Of a DNA stretch of 64,000 nt, positions 8,310-16,660 are shown one piece after another. A program made the translations under genes and the position numbers. The notes under the pieces were generated by a model that was not told the DNA's origin, did not search any database, and saw only the letters and a program-made list of their open reading frames with translations. Origin of the DNA: Wenyingzhuangia heitensis (lineage in GTDB: Bacteria; Bacteroidota; Bacteroidia; Flavobacteriales; Flavobacteriaceae). Every line of letters begins with the position of its first letter. The first letter of the stretch is position 1. The stretch is from contig NZ_JAASQL010000001.1 of NCBI RefSeq assembly GCF_011762155.1, positions 992,001 through 1,056,000 of the forward strand, written 5' to 3'.

Positions 8310-9506
8310 CTATCTTCTTTTTATAAATTTATCAGAAATTCTACCACTAGCCAATAAACTAGCCAAAGCTCCAAAAATAACAATAGTACAACAAACTACG
8401 GTTACATTTTGCCATTCAAAAGCAATAGGATAAGCAATGCTAGGAGTAATCATAATTAGCTCAAAATTAAGTTGAAGAAAAACCAAACCAATTCCAAAAA
8501 TCAATCCAATAAACATTCCCGCTAAGTTTAATAGAAATCCGTAAATAGCAAAAATACGTCTTACTTTTTTTAGAGGAGCTCCCATGTTTACAAGAGTTTT
8601 TATATCCTTCTTTTTGTCAACAATTACCATAATAATGGTTCCGCTAGTGTTAGACAATACCATTACAACTACCAATAAAGAAACTAAATAAGCAATTAGT
8701 TTTTCGGAATTTAAAATTTTGTAAAAAGAACTATTCAATTCTTCTCTTTTAGAAACAGAGTAGTTTGTAAGTTTGTTTTTTAAGTAGTTTAAGGTATTCT
8801 TAGAGTTTTTAGCATGCACTTTAATGTCAATATAACTAACCTCATTCGCTTGTTTATTAAGCAGTTCTTGTGATAGTGATATGGGAACGTAAACGTATTT
8901 GTTATCTTCTTGATTTTGATTAGAGATGACACCAATTACTTGTGGATTTATATTTTTAAAAGCATTTTTAGGATCAGTAATATAGCCTTTACCTGCTTTA
9001 GGAACATAGGTAAGTAATCTATCGGTATAAACATTTAAGTCTAATTCTCTAGTTAGTCTAAAACCAGCCACACAACTATTAGTACTGTTATTAGAAAACC
9101 ATTCTCCTACCATAATAGACGAGTCTACAGGAGTTACTTTGTTAAATAAACTGTCTACTCCTTTAATAAAAGCAATAGCTTCTTTGTCTTTGTTTTTAAA
9201 AAAAGCGCGTTCTTCTAATACCTTTGTGTAAGTTATAGAGTCAGGGCTGTTAGCAAGTGTGTTGATGAAATTAGTATCTACCAAAAAAGATTTTCCTTGA
9301 TTGGGAGTAATTCTAATATCGGGTGTATTTGTGTCTAAAATACTAAGGCTATAATCTTTAATTCCAGAAAAGACGGAAAGAACAATAAAAAGAGCCATGG
9401 TTCCTGCTATTACTCCCATACAAGCTAAAATGGTAACAATATTTATAATATTATTACCGCTTTTAGATTTTAAATATCGTTGGGCAATGTATAGCGGAAA
9501 TCTCAA
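8310..9506 (-). CDS. FtsX-like ABC transporter permease (LolC/LolE type)
   Basis: A 398-residue inner-membrane permease. It has an N-terminal membrane helix following the start FPLYIAQRYLKSKSGNNIINIVT, a large periplasmic domain of about 200 residues and three C-terminal membrane helices, the layout of MacB/LolC/FtsX permeases. The start motif is characteristic of the lipoprotein-releasing family, so a role in moving lipoproteins to the outer membrane is likely. It begins four bases after rbfA ends, so the two are cotranscribed. The partner ATPase is not adjacent. Confidence 0.85.
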   Translation of the reverse strand: MRFPLYIAQRYLKSKSGNNIINIVTILACMGVIAGTMALFIVLSVFSGIKDYSLSILDTNTPDIRITPNQGKSFLVDTNFINTLANSPDSITYTKVLEERAFFKNKDKEAIAFIKGVDSLFNKVTPVDSSIMVGEWFSNNSTNSCVAGFRLTRELDLNVYTDRLLTYVPKAGKGYITDPKNAFKNINPQVIGVISNQNQEDNKYVYVPISLSQELLNKQANEVSYIDIKVHAKNSKNTLNYLKNKLTNYSVSKREELNSSFYKILNSEKLIAYLVSLLVVVMVLSNTSGTIIMVIVDKKKDIKTLVNMGAPLKKVRRIFAIYGFLLNLAGMFIGLIFGIGLVFLQLNFELIMITPSIAYPIAFEWQNVTVVCCTIVIFGALASLLASGRISDKFIKRR

Positions 9507-9510
9507 ATGC

Positions 9511-9906
9511 TTAAGATTTTTTTCTTTTGTCTAAAATTTCAGGGTTGTGAATTGGGTTCACATCTTTTCCTTTTAAAGAAGCATCAATATTTTCTATATA
9601 GTCTAAAGAATCATCACCAAAAAATAACAAGTTTGGCATTCTTCTTAATTGATGTTTGGTACGTTGAGCCAATTCGTGACGAATAGAAACTGTGTTTTCT
9701 GTAACCGCTTTTAAAATAACATCTCTTTTGTCTGATGGAAATACACTTAAGTAAGCTTTTGCTTGCCCTAAATCTGCAGTAACATTTACTTTAGATACAG
9801 ATATAATAACTCCACGCAATCCATTTCTAGCATCGGCCTGTAAAACTTCTGCTAAATCTTTTTGAATTACCCCAGCAATTTTCTTTTGTCTATTTGTTTC
9901 TTCCAT
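9511..9906 (-). CDS. rbfA: Ribosome-binding factor A
   Basis: A 131-residue RbfA, which helps 30S subunit maturation by binding near the 16S rRNA 5' helix. The family pattern KKIAGVIQKDLAEVLQ, the KVNVTADLGQAKAYLSVFP strand and RMPNLLFFGDDSLDY near the end are present. The ATG at 9906 is chosen rather than a codon five residues upstream, because that codon lies inside the promoter's -7 box. The transcript is probably leaderless or nearly so. Confidence 0.92.
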   Translation of the reverse strand: MEETNRQKKIAGVIQKDLAEVLQADARNGLRGVIISVSKVNVTADLGQAKAYLSVFPSDKRDVILKAVTENTVSIRHELAQRTKHQLRRMPNLLFFGDDSLDYIENIDASLKGKDVNPIHNPEILDKRKKS

Positions 9907-9910
9907 AGTG

Positions 9911-9918
9911 CAAAGATA
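9911..9918 (-). promoter_or_regulatory. Promoter -7 box of rbfA
   Basis: On the minus strand this reads TATCTTTG and is followed by only four bases (CACT) before the ATG. With the usual box-to-start spacing, transcription would begin at or next to the start codon. Confidence 0.6.
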
Positions 9919-10036
9919 CAATTATGAATCACGATTTTACAATTACAAATTAAGAAATCTTCAATTAACAAGTTTATCCTTCAATACTTACTTCTTTATA
10001 CTGATAACAAAATTTTTAATACTCATTTTTTGATAG

Positions 10037-10043
10037 TACCTTG
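10037..10043 (+). promoter_or_regulatory. Possible promoter -7 box of the ftsX operon
   Basis: TACCTTG resembles the TAnnTTTG box with one T fewer, 23 bases before the ftsX ATG. No convincing -33 box accompanies it. Confidence 0.35.
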
Positions 10044-10066
10044 CAGACAAAATTTGAAATTAACGT

Positions 10067-10945
10067 ATGTCTAAATCTTTTGAAAAATATCAGAAAAGAC
10101 GATTGCTTGCATCGTACCTATCTGTAGTGTTAAGCATTACAATGGTATTGTTAATGGTAGGTTTTTTAGGCTTAACCGTTTTAAAATATAGAAATTTAAG
10201 CGGTTATTTTAAAGAAAAAGTATCGGTTACCTTGTATCTAAAAAACAATATAAAAGATACTGATAAAAAAGGTTTGGAAACTTTTTTAAAAGAAAAAGAA
10301 TACGTTAACAAAGTAAATTTTGTATCTAAAAAACAGGCAGCAGAAGAATTTAGTAAAGATATAGGAGAAGATTTTTTAACTTTTTTAGGAGATAACCCTT
10401 TAAAAAGCTATTACGAAATTGGTTTAAAAGCAGATTTTGTGAATCCTGCTCAGCTTGTTTATATATCTAAAGAATTAGAAAAAAATGCATTTATAGATGA
10501 GGTTGCTTATGATGCTCCCTTGATAGATTTGTTAACTAAAAACATTAAAAGTATAGGGTTTTGGTTAATGGTTGGAGCTTCTGTTTTAGCCTTTATAGCC
10601 ATTTTACTACTTAATAGCTCTATAAGATTGTCTATTTATTCTAAAAGATTTACCATAAAAACCATGCAAATGGTAGGAGCAACCAAATCTTTTATTCGCA
10701 AACCGTTTATATGGTCTAGCGTACGTTTAGGTTTGATTGGAGCTTTTTTAGCATCGGCAATTTTGATAGGTTTTTGTTACAAAGTAAATGATAAATTACC
10801 CGCTTTGGCTTTGTTAGAAGATAAACAAGTTTTAGTATTGGTAGTAGGAGGTGTATTTACAGTAGCATTATTTATTACAGCGTTTAGTTCGTTTTTAGCA
10901 ACACAACGTTTTTTAAGATTAAAAACAGATCAACTTTATTTTTAA
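10067..10945 (+). CDS. ftsX: Cell division protein FtsX
   Basis: A 292-residue permease-like protein of the FtsEX complex, which links divisome activity to peptidoglycan hydrolases. It has an N-terminal membrane helix (residues ~17-38), an extracytoplasmic domain starting KVSVTLYLK and including FVSKKQAAEEF, and three C-terminal helices with the FtsX signature KTMQMVGATKSFIRKPF. It leads a tight run with DUF3098, uppP and truB, which is common in Bacteroidota. FtsE is not in the window. Confidence 0.93.
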   Translation: MSKSFEKYQKRRLLASYLSVVLSITMVLLMVGFLGLTVLKYRNLSGYFKEKVSVTLYLKNNIKDTDKKGLETFLKEKEYVNKVNFVSKKQAAEEFSKDIGEDFLTFLGDNPLKSYYEIGLKADFVNPAQLVYISKELEKNAFIDEVAYDAPLIDLLTKNIKSIGFWLMVGASVLAFIAILLLNSSIRLSIYSKRFTIKTMQMVGATKSFIRKPFIWSSVRLGLIGAFLASAILIGFCYKVNDKLPALALLEDKQVLVLVVGGVFTVALFITAFSSFLATQRFLRLKTDQLYF

Positions 10946-10949
10946 GGGT

Positions 10950-11189
10950 ATGAAAGGAAAATTTGCATCCGAATTTGTATTTGGAAAGAAAAACTATCAA
11001 TTAATGATAGTAGGATTGATAGTGATAGGATTAGGTTTTATTTTAATGTCTGGTGGAGGTTCTGATAATCCAGAAGTTTTTAACGAAGCCATTTATAATT
11101 TTAGAAGAATAAGATTAGCACCTACGTTGGTCTTAATTGGTTTTGGAATAGAAATTTGGGCAATTTTAGCAAAACCATCAAATAAATAA
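10950..11189 (+). CDS. DUF3098 family small membrane protein
   Basis: A 79-residue protein with two predicted membrane helices (about residues 18-35 and 57-72) joined by a loop containing SGGGSDNPEVFNEAIYNFRRI. This is the pattern of DUF3098, found in Bacteroidota between ftsX and uppP. Four bases separate it from ftsX and one from uppP. Function unknown. The context points to cell division or envelope synthesis. Confidence 0.88.
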   Translation: MKGKFASEFVFGKKNYQLMIVGLIVIGLGFILMSGGGSDNPEVFNEAIYNFRRIRLAPTLVLIGFGIEIWAILAKPSNK

Positions 11190-11190
11190 C

Positions 11191-11985
11191 ATGGGATTAT
11201 TAGAGGCAATTATTTTAGGTATTGTTCAGGGATTGACAGAGTTTTTACCGGTATCGTCTAGCGGACATTTAGAGTTGGTAAAATATATTTTAGGCGATAA
11301 TTCCGTTCCTGAAGAAAGTTTAACATACACTGTAGTGTTACATTTTGCTACTGCATTAAGTACTTTGGTTATTTTTAGAAAAGAAGTTTTTCAGATTTTA
11401 AAAGGACTATTTCAATTTAAGATAAATGATGAGTTTTGGTTCTGTTTAAAAATTGTGTTATCTATGATACCAGCAGTCGTAATAGGATTGCTTTTTGAGA
11501 AAGAACTAGAATCCTTTTTTGGAGGAAAAATTTTATTTGTAGGAGCCATGTTGTTAGTAACAGCATTGTTGCTATTGTTGGCAGATAGAGCCAAAACAAC
11601 TAATAAAGAAGTTTCTGTTTTTGGATCTGTAATTATTGGTCTTTCCCAAGCTATTGCTATGTTACCAGGTATTTCTAGATCTGGAGCTACCATTTCTACC
11701 TCAGTACTTTTAGGGATTGATAGAAATAAAGCAGCAAGATTTTCTTTTTTAATGGTAGTGCCTTTAATTTTAGGTAAAATAGCCAAAGATCTTTTAGGAG
11801 GAGATATTCAATTTGCATCAGAAGAAATAGTTCCTATGGGAGCAGGTTTTGCAGCTGCATTTATAGCAGGTTTAGTTGCTTGCCAATGGATGATTACCTT
11901 GGTTAAAAAAAGCAAATTGATTTATTTTTCAATTTACTGTGCTGTTGTTGGTGTTATTGCTATTACTTATACATTTTTTGCATAA
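11191..11985 (+). CDS. uppP: Undecaprenyl-diphosphate phosphatase
   Basis: A 264-residue membrane enzyme (BacA family) that dephosphorylates undecaprenyl diphosphate to recycle the lipid carrier of peptidoglycan synthesis. The two active-site motifs are present: GLTEFLPVSSSGHL at residues ~14-27 and PGISRSGATIS in the middle. Several hydrophobic helices follow. The start codon of truB follows its stop with no gap. Confidence 0.95.
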   Translation: MGLLEAIILGIVQGLTEFLPVSSSGHLELVKYILGDNSVPEESLTYTVVLHFATALSTLVIFRKEVFQILKGLFQFKINDEFWFCLKIVLSMIPAVVIGLLFEKELESFFGGKILFVGAMLLVTALLLLLADRAKTTNKEVSVFGSVIIGLSQAIAMLPGISRSGATISTSVLLGIDRNKAARFSFLMVVPLILGKIAKDLLGGDIQFASEEIVPMGAGFAAAFIAGLVACQWMITLVKKSKLIYFSIYCAVVGVIAITYTFFA

Positions 11986-12696
11986 ATGAAAACATTAGAG
12001 GAATACAAAGAAGGGCAGGTCTTGTTAATAGATAAACCTTTACATTGGACATCATTTCAGGTAGTAAATAAGCTACGTTGGGTGATTAAACAACAGTTTA
12101 AAATTAAAAATATAAAAGTAGGTCATGCAGGTACTTTAGATCCGTTAGCAACCGGCTTGTTAATATTGTGTACAGGTAAGTTTACCAAGCAAATAGAAAC
12201 CTATCAGGCACAACATAAAGAATATACAGGGACTATTACCTTAGGAGGAACTACACCTAGTTATGACTTGGAAACGGAGGTTGATAAAACCTATCCTACA
12301 GATCATATTACCGAAGAAATGATTCGTGACACAACTCAGCAGTTTGTTGGAGAAATTGATCAAAAACCACCTATTTTTTCTGCAATTAAAAAAGAAGGAA
12401 AACGATTGTATGAATTGGCTAGAGAAGGTAAAACAACTGAGATAAAAGCCAGAAAAATTACCATTTCAGCTTTTGAAATTACCAATATAGATTTTCCTAA
12501 CGTACACTTTAGAGTAGCTTGTAGCAAAGGAACTTATATTCGTTCTTTGGCATATGATTTTGGATTCGCATTGCAATCAGGTTCTCATTTATCTGCGTTG
12601 CGTAGAACTAAAATTGGTGATTTTCATGTAGATGATGCCATTTCTGTAAATCAATTTTTACAAGATTTTGGATTGGATCCTTTAGAAGAAAAGTAA
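11986..12696 (+). CDS. truB: tRNA pseudouridine(55) synthase
   Basis: A 236-residue TruB that converts U55 in the T-loop of tRNAs to pseudouridine. The catalytic aspartate lies in GHAGTLDPLATGLL (residues ~45-58). The family start LLIDKPLHWTSFQVVNKLR and the KGTYIRSLAYDFG motif are present. It is the last gene of the ftsX run and is followed by a terminator. Confidence 0.95.
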   Translation: MKTLEEYKEGQVLLIDKPLHWTSFQVVNKLRWVIKQQFKIKNIKVGHAGTLDPLATGLLILCTGKFTKQIETYQAQHKEYTGTITLGGTTPSYDLETEVDKTYPTDHITEEMIRDTTQQFVGEIDQKPPIFSAIKKEGKRLYELAREGKTTEIKARKITISAFEITNIDFPNVHFRVACSKGTYIRSLAYDFGFALQSGSHLSALRRTKIGDFHVDDAISVNQFLQDFGLDPLEEK

Positions 12697-12717
12697 TCAA
12701 TAGAACAGATAAAAGCT

Positions 12718-12752
12718 AAGAGGGATGTTATTTTAAACATTCCTCTTTTTTA
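12718..12752 (+). terminator. Intrinsic terminator after truB
   Basis: The stem AAGAGGGATGTT (12718-12729) pairs with AACATTCCTCTT (12736-12747) with one G-T pair, and a T-run follows. Confidence 0.8.
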
Positions 12753-12791
12753 TTTGCATTGTTTTTTTATTTTTAAGATAAAAAACAAGCT

Positions 12792-14126
12792 ATGAAAATT
12801 CTTTATTTTTTAGCAACTATTCTAGTTGCTATTTCATCTAGTGCGCAAAAAATAAAAACTAAAGAGATAAAAGAAAGATTGTCTGGAGTTTCTAAAACAA
12901 AAAGAGAATATTCTGTATTACATTCTGATAAAACTATAAAACATGGTTTTTATAAAGAGTATTATAAAAAAACAGCAGTTGTTAGTGGTGAATACAAGCT
13001 AAATAAAAAAGAGGGAACTTGGATTTACAAAGATCCTGAAGAGAATTATCTCCAAAAAGGAGCTTTTAATAATGGAAAAAAGGTAGGGGAATGGGTTTTG
13101 TATTATGATGGTAAACTAAGAAAAAAAGAGGTTTTTAACGAAAACAATAGGCTAGATAGTTTGTTTGTTTACAATGATAATAATCAAGTTAAAGAGAGTT
13201 TTTATTACAATAATGCCAAACAGTTAAGTTTTAAAAGAGCTGATATTGGTTTAGGTTTTATAAAAGAAGAAATAAAAAAAGATAAAGATAATTATACGGT
13301 TAAGTTTTATTATCCGAGTGGAGAGTTGCTTCAGGAAAAAAAGTTTAAAGATAAAAAGCTAGTATATGTGTCAGATTTTTATAGAACCAACGGTAGGGTT
13401 TTAATTTCCTCTTTAATGAAAAATGGAAATGGAGTGTTGTTAAGTTTGTTTTTAGATAAACTATTAGAAAAGAAATATATAAGTAAAGTCTCGGTAACTT
13501 ATAAAGACGGTATTCCTAATGGTGATTATAAAGAATATGATACTAAAGGAAAAGTCTTAGTATCAGGAACTTTGCTTGGTAAGACAGGCATAGGAGAATG
13601 GAAAACTTGGTCTAAAAAACTCAACAGCTATACTGTAAGGAATTATAAAAAAAATGCTAAAAAAAAGTTTAATGTTAATATAGTAGATTTTAGCAATACG
13701 GTTTTAGAAATTCCTTTTGCAGCTTCTTCAGATCCTGTAAAATTGATGGAAAATAGAAAAAAGAATAATGCAGATTATCACAAAAAAGAATTTACTTATC
13801 TTGTTAATGAGTGTTTATCTAGGAATTTAAACACAAGTAAGATTGCATATTATATGCCAGAAAATGATGATGGAGTTTATAAAATTGCTGTTATGTTTAG
13901 AATAAATACGTTGGGAGAAGTCTCAGGTTTTAAAGTTAGATCTTCCTCTAAAAAACCAGAAGTAAAACAAGAAGTTATAAAAGCATTAGAAAAATTACCT
14001 GTGCTTATCCCTGCTTCCAAAGAGGGTAGAGTGGTAAATTTACTATTTTCACAACCTATTGTTTTTAGAACCAAAAAGGCTGTAGACCCTTTTGCAGATG
14101 TCAATCAACAAAGTAATAGATTTTAG
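12792..14126 (+). CDS. Exported MORN/YwqK-like repeat protein with TonB-C-like tail
   Basis: A 444-residue protein with a signal peptide (MKILYFLATILVAISSSAQ). The middle holds repeated segments of the type G.W..Y (EGTWIYKDPEE, VGEWVLYYDG, NGDYKEYDTKG, IGEWKTWSKK), the pattern of YwqK/MORN-like proteins. The last ~90 residues (KIAVMFRINTLGEVSGFKVR through VVNLLFSQPIVFR) resemble the TonB C-terminal fold found on many flavobacterial exported proteins. It probably acts in the periplasm or at the outer membrane. Function is unknown, and the common 'antitoxin' label for YwqK proteins is not supported here. Confidence 0.7.
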   Translation: MKILYFLATILVAISSSAQKIKTKEIKERLSGVSKTKREYSVLHSDKTIKHGFYKEYYKKTAVVSGEYKLNKKEGTWIYKDPEENYLQKGAFNNGKKVGEWVLYYDGKLRKKEVFNENNRLDSLFVYNDNNQVKESFYYNNAKQLSFKRADIGLGFIKEEIKKDKDNYTVKFYYPSGELLQEKKFKDKKLVYVSDFYRTNGRVLISSLMKNGNGVLLSLFLDKLLEKKYISKVSVTYKDGIPNGDYKEYDTKGKVLVSGTLLGKTGIGEWKTWSKKLNSYTVRNYKKNAKKKFNVNIVDFSNTVLEIPFAASSDPVKLMENRKKNNADYHKKEFTYLVNECLSRNLNTSKIAYYMPENDDGVYKIAVMFRINTLGEVSGFKVRSSSKKPEVKQEVIKALEKLPVLIPASKEGRVVNLLFSQPIVFRTKKAVDPFADVNQQSNRF

Positions 14127-14129
14127 GAG

Positions 14130-14606
14130 TTAAAACATCCTACTATACCAAGTGTCTTCTGCTGGCAATTCCCAGTCAGATTCTAACTCCTTTTTGGTAT
14201 TAATTAAATTATCAAAAACAATGGTGTTTGTGTTTACACTTTTGTTTTTGATTAGTTTTTTAAACTCTTTAACATCTTTGTACTGCACGTATTCTCCTTG
14301 TTTAAAACAAACATTTAATTTGTCTAGCAATTCAATTTCATGTTCTAGCTGAAGTTTAAAAATAAAAGTAACCAACTCATCAATAATTAAGGTAGTAATG
14401 GGTTTGTTTTGATTGATGGCTATAATAATAAAACGTTGATATTTTATTTGATAACCAGCATCAATTTCATGTTTTGATACCCATTGGTTAACAAAATCAT
14501 CAACTTTTGTATTGATTTCTTCTAAAAGTTCTGGGTGAAACTTTTTGTTACTAGGATATAAAAAAACTTTAGCGTTGTTTTCAAGTTCATTAAAATCTAC
14601 TAACAT
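14130..14606 (-). CDS. Conserved flavobacterial protein of unknown function (often mislabelled 'ABC transporter ATPase')
   Basis: A 158-residue cytoplasmic protein. I recognise the pattern (VFLYPSNKKF, QIKYQRFIIIAINQN, CFKQGEYVQYKDVKEFKK, ending WELPAEDTWYSRMF) from a family widespread in Flavobacteriaceae that databases often name ABC transporter ATPase. No Walker A, Walker B or signature motif is present, so that name is not justified. The ATG at 14606 was chosen because the longer frame begins with a GTG inside the -7 promoter box. The gene converges with the MORN-like gene, three bases away. Confidence 0.7.
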   Translation of the reverse strand: MLVDFNELENNAKVFLYPSNKKFHPELLEEINTKVDDFVNQWVSKHEIDAGYQIKYQRFIIIAINQNKPITTLIIDELVTFIFKLQLEHEIELLDKLNVCFKQGEYVQYKDVKEFKKLIKNKSVNTNTIVFDNLINTKKELESDWELPAEDTWYSRMF

Positions 14607-14626
14607 GAAATGGAGTTTAGTTTCCA

Positions 14627-14634
14627 CAAATATA
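14627..14634 (-). promoter_or_regulatory. Promoter -7 box of the 158-aa conserved protein
   Basis: The minus strand reads TATATTTG, a full match to TAnnTTTG, 20 bases before the ATG at 14606. It decides the start codon, since the GTG at 14627 lies inside it. Confidence 0.6.
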
Positions 14635-14688
14635 TTAGCAATCCATTAAATAACTTCATTTTTTTTAAAATACTTATTACTTCATAAA

Positions 14689-15297
14689 TTATAATAAGTT
14701 TTTTAAAAGATTGTTTAAATCGTTTAACGTATCTGCACCTTTGTCTTTATTGTACCAAACCTGTAAATTTTGTTTAAAAGTAGCATCTAAACCACCGTGC
14801 TCTTTTTTGTAATTATTTACCATTTGAGTTGCTGTAGTAGGTCTTGGTCCCCAGTCTGCTATTACTTTATTGTTTGTGTCTAAGATTATTAATTTAGGAA
14901 TAGCTTGGTTTCCGTTGGTTAAAAATTGATTCATTAAACTAGAATTCTCATCACGATAAGCAATTTTTAAATCAATGTTTTTAGACTGTTCTGCTATTTT
15001 GTAGATTACAGGAACAGTTTGGGCAGCATCACCACACCAACTTTCTGTAAGTACTAAAAATGTTATTTTAGAAGTTAAAGAGTTAATTGTAGCTATAATT
15101 TCATCGTTTACTTTTTGTGTTTTTGTCAAACGTTTTAGTCTAGCATGGTTTAGTTTGGTATAATTACTTAACTCATCAGACTGTGAGTTTCCAGAACTTT
15201 TACCATTTAGCACCAACTGATTTTGTTGTTCTAAATAATCAATATAACTAAAAGAATTTTTTAGGGCTGTATTTATAGCTTCTGTTTGCGTACTCAT
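14689..15297 (-). CDS. Thioredoxin-fold protein, flavobacterial type with single redox cysteine
   Basis: A 202-residue cytoplasmic protein whose second half is a thioredoxin fold: ITFLVLTESWCGDAAQTVPVIYKIAEQ holds the active-site position and AIPKLIILD the cis-proline strand. The usual CxxC is reduced to C-G-D-A, so only one cysteine remains. A simple disulfide reductase role is therefore doubtful. Proteins of this type are common in Bacteroidota and annotated 'thioredoxin family protein'. It is divergent from the lipoprotein gene at 15383. Confidence 0.8.
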   Translation of the reverse strand: MSTQTEAINTALKNSFSYIDYLEQQNQLVLNGKSSGNSQSDELSNYTKLNHARLKRLTKTQKVNDEIIATINSLTSKITFLVLTESWCGDAAQTVPVIYKIAEQSKNIDLKIAYRDENSSLMNQFLTNGNQAIPKLIILDTNNKVIADWGPRPTTATQMVNNYKKEHGGLDATFKQNLQVWYNKDKGADTLNDLNNLLKNLL

Positions 15298-15369
15298 GTC
15301 TTTTAAATGTTTTACAAAAAGTTAGACGTTATTGTTGTTTGTACTTACAGCTAATTAATCAAGTTCTTA

Positions 15370-15377
15370 TATATTTG
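15370..15377 (+). promoter_or_regulatory. Promoter -7 box before the lipoprotein gene
   Basis: TATATTTG matches the Bacteroidetes -7 consensus. The ATG begins six bases later, giving a very short or no leader. Confidence 0.5.
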
Positions 15378-15382
15378 TTGTT

Positions 15383-15940
15383 ATGAAACAGAGTTTATTA
15401 GCCATTATTATTGTTATTGTAACATTATCGTGTAAAAATGATAATAGCAAGCAAGAAACAGAAGCCGCTGTGGTGTCTGATGAAAAGTATTTTAATGCAA
15501 AAGATGAAGTAATGCTTTTTGATAGTATTGCTGTTGCAGAGGTTGTTTATAAAGACTCTATAGCTACTTGGAAAGGGTATTTTAAAGTGCAAGAAAATTT
15601 AAAGAAATTTAAAAAAACGAGCCCTAATGAGGTCTTGGGAGCTTCGGATGAATTTGTAAAAGATGTACAATTAATGCGAGATTCTATTACAATACCTATA
15701 TTAAGAGAAAGAGGGATGAGGGCTAGAATTAATGCATTGTACAACCAAGCTTTAAGGTTGCAAGAAATGAAGAGTATACCTGCAATTACAGTGCCTGAGG
15801 TGACCAAACAAACGCAAGGACTGTTCTCTATTTTTAGAATGATTAATTATAAAGTTAATGCCATTTATGAACAGGTTAATTTTGAAAAAGATTTGGTGAA
15901 AGATGATTTTTTCTTTTCTAAAATTGATTCTATTCACTAA
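15383..15940 (+). CDS. Hypothetical lipoprotein
   Basis: A 185-residue protein with a lipoprotein signal (MKQSLLAIIIVIVTLSC, lipobox LSC at residues ~15-17). The mature part is mostly helical and charged with no domain I recognise. It is probably anchored in the outer membrane or periplasmic face. It converges on recX with a 3-base gap, and neither neighbour suggests a function. Confidence 0.6.
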   Translation: MKQSLLAIIIVIVTLSCKNDNSKQETEAAVVSDEKYFNAKDEVMLFDSIAVAEVVYKDSIATWKGYFKVQENLKKFKKTSPNEVLGASDEFVKDVQLMRDSITIPILRERGMRARINALYNQALRLQEMKSIPAITVPEVTKQTQGLFSIFRMINYKVNAIYEQVNFEKDLVKDDFFFSKIDSIH

Positions 15941-15943
15941 CTT

Positions 15944-16429
15944 TTAGGAGTTAAATTGGTGTAGGTTTTCGTAAACCAAATTAGATTCGTATCCTTTTCT
16001 GAGTAAAAAATCGGCAACTTTTTTTTTCTTTTTATAAAAATTACTCTCTTTGGTGTTGTTCCATTTTTGGGAGATCAAATAATTTAAGGTTTCTAGATAT
16101 GCACCGTCTTCAATTTCTTTTAAAGCTGTTTTTATATTATAGGCAGAAATGTTTCTAAATTTTAGTTCTTGAGTAATTCTTACTTTTCCGTATTTTTTTA
16201 TTCTAAATTTTCCTCTGGCAAAGCTTTTGGCAAAGCGTTCTTCGTTTAAAAAGTTGTGTTCCATTAAATGAAGAATGATCACTTCACAAGCCTGAGGAAT
16301 CATATCCATTTTATAGAGTTTTTCTTCTACTTCTTTATGACAACGGTCTTGGTATACACAATAATTTTCTAAAGCTCTTTTTGCTTGGTCTACAGTGTAT
16401 GTTTTGTTTGTTTGTTTAGAAAAATCCAT
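15944..16429 (-). CDS. recX: Regulatory protein RecX
   Basis: A 161-residue RecX, which binds RecA filaments and limits recombinase activity. The three-helix repeats are visible: AKRALENYCVYQDRCHKEVEEKL, LMEHNFLNEERFAKSFARGKFRIKKYGKVRI and VADFLLRKGYESNLVYENL. The length is typical. recA is not in the window. Confidence 0.9.
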   Translation of the reverse strand: MDFSKQTNKTYTVDQAKRALENYCVYQDRCHKEVEEKLYKMDMIPQACEVIILHLMEHNFLNEERFAKSFARGKFRIKKYGKVRITQELKFRNISAYNIKTALKEIEDGAYLETLNYLISQKWNNTKESNFYKKKKKVADFLLRKGYESNLVYENLHQFNS

Positions 16430-16573
16430 AGGGCAAAATTAGTGATTATTTTAAGAGAGTTTGCCTGTTCTTTAAAGTGATTGTTGCGTTAAGGATTGAG
16501 AGGTGTGTTTGAGCTCTTTTAAAGAAATGAGTGAAAACAAAATTTGTTTAAAAAGCGAGTAACGAAAGCCTGA

Positions 16574-16591
16574 CCCTAAAATTTTTTAGGG
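16574..16591. other. Small hairpin with AACGAAAGCCTGA...TAACGCCC flanks
   Basis: CCCTAAAATTTTTTAGGG is a short palindrome set in the context AACGAAAGCCTGA before and TAACGCCC after. It lies just beyond the efflux terminator and may be a small intergenic structured element. The rest of 16430-16604 shows nothing recognisable. Confidence 0.3.
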
Positions 16592-16604
16592 TAACGCCCA
16601 GAAA

Positions 16605-16638
16605 AAAAAGCTGTTTGATATGTATCAAACAGCTTTTT
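16605..16638. terminator. Terminator of the RND efflux operon
   Basis: A perfect 16-bp inverted repeat (AAAAAGCTGTTTGATA and TATCAAACAGCTTTTT) separated by two bases, giving U-tracts in both directions. It lies 23 bases beyond the RND stop codon. Confidence 0.88.
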
Positions 16639-16660
16639 AAAAATATGAATAAGGACTAAA

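Noticed and set aside
12792-14126. Toxin-antitoxin function for the YwqK-like protein
   Set aside because: The family label suggests an antitoxin, but the protein has a signal peptide, a TonB-C-like tail and no toxin neighbour.
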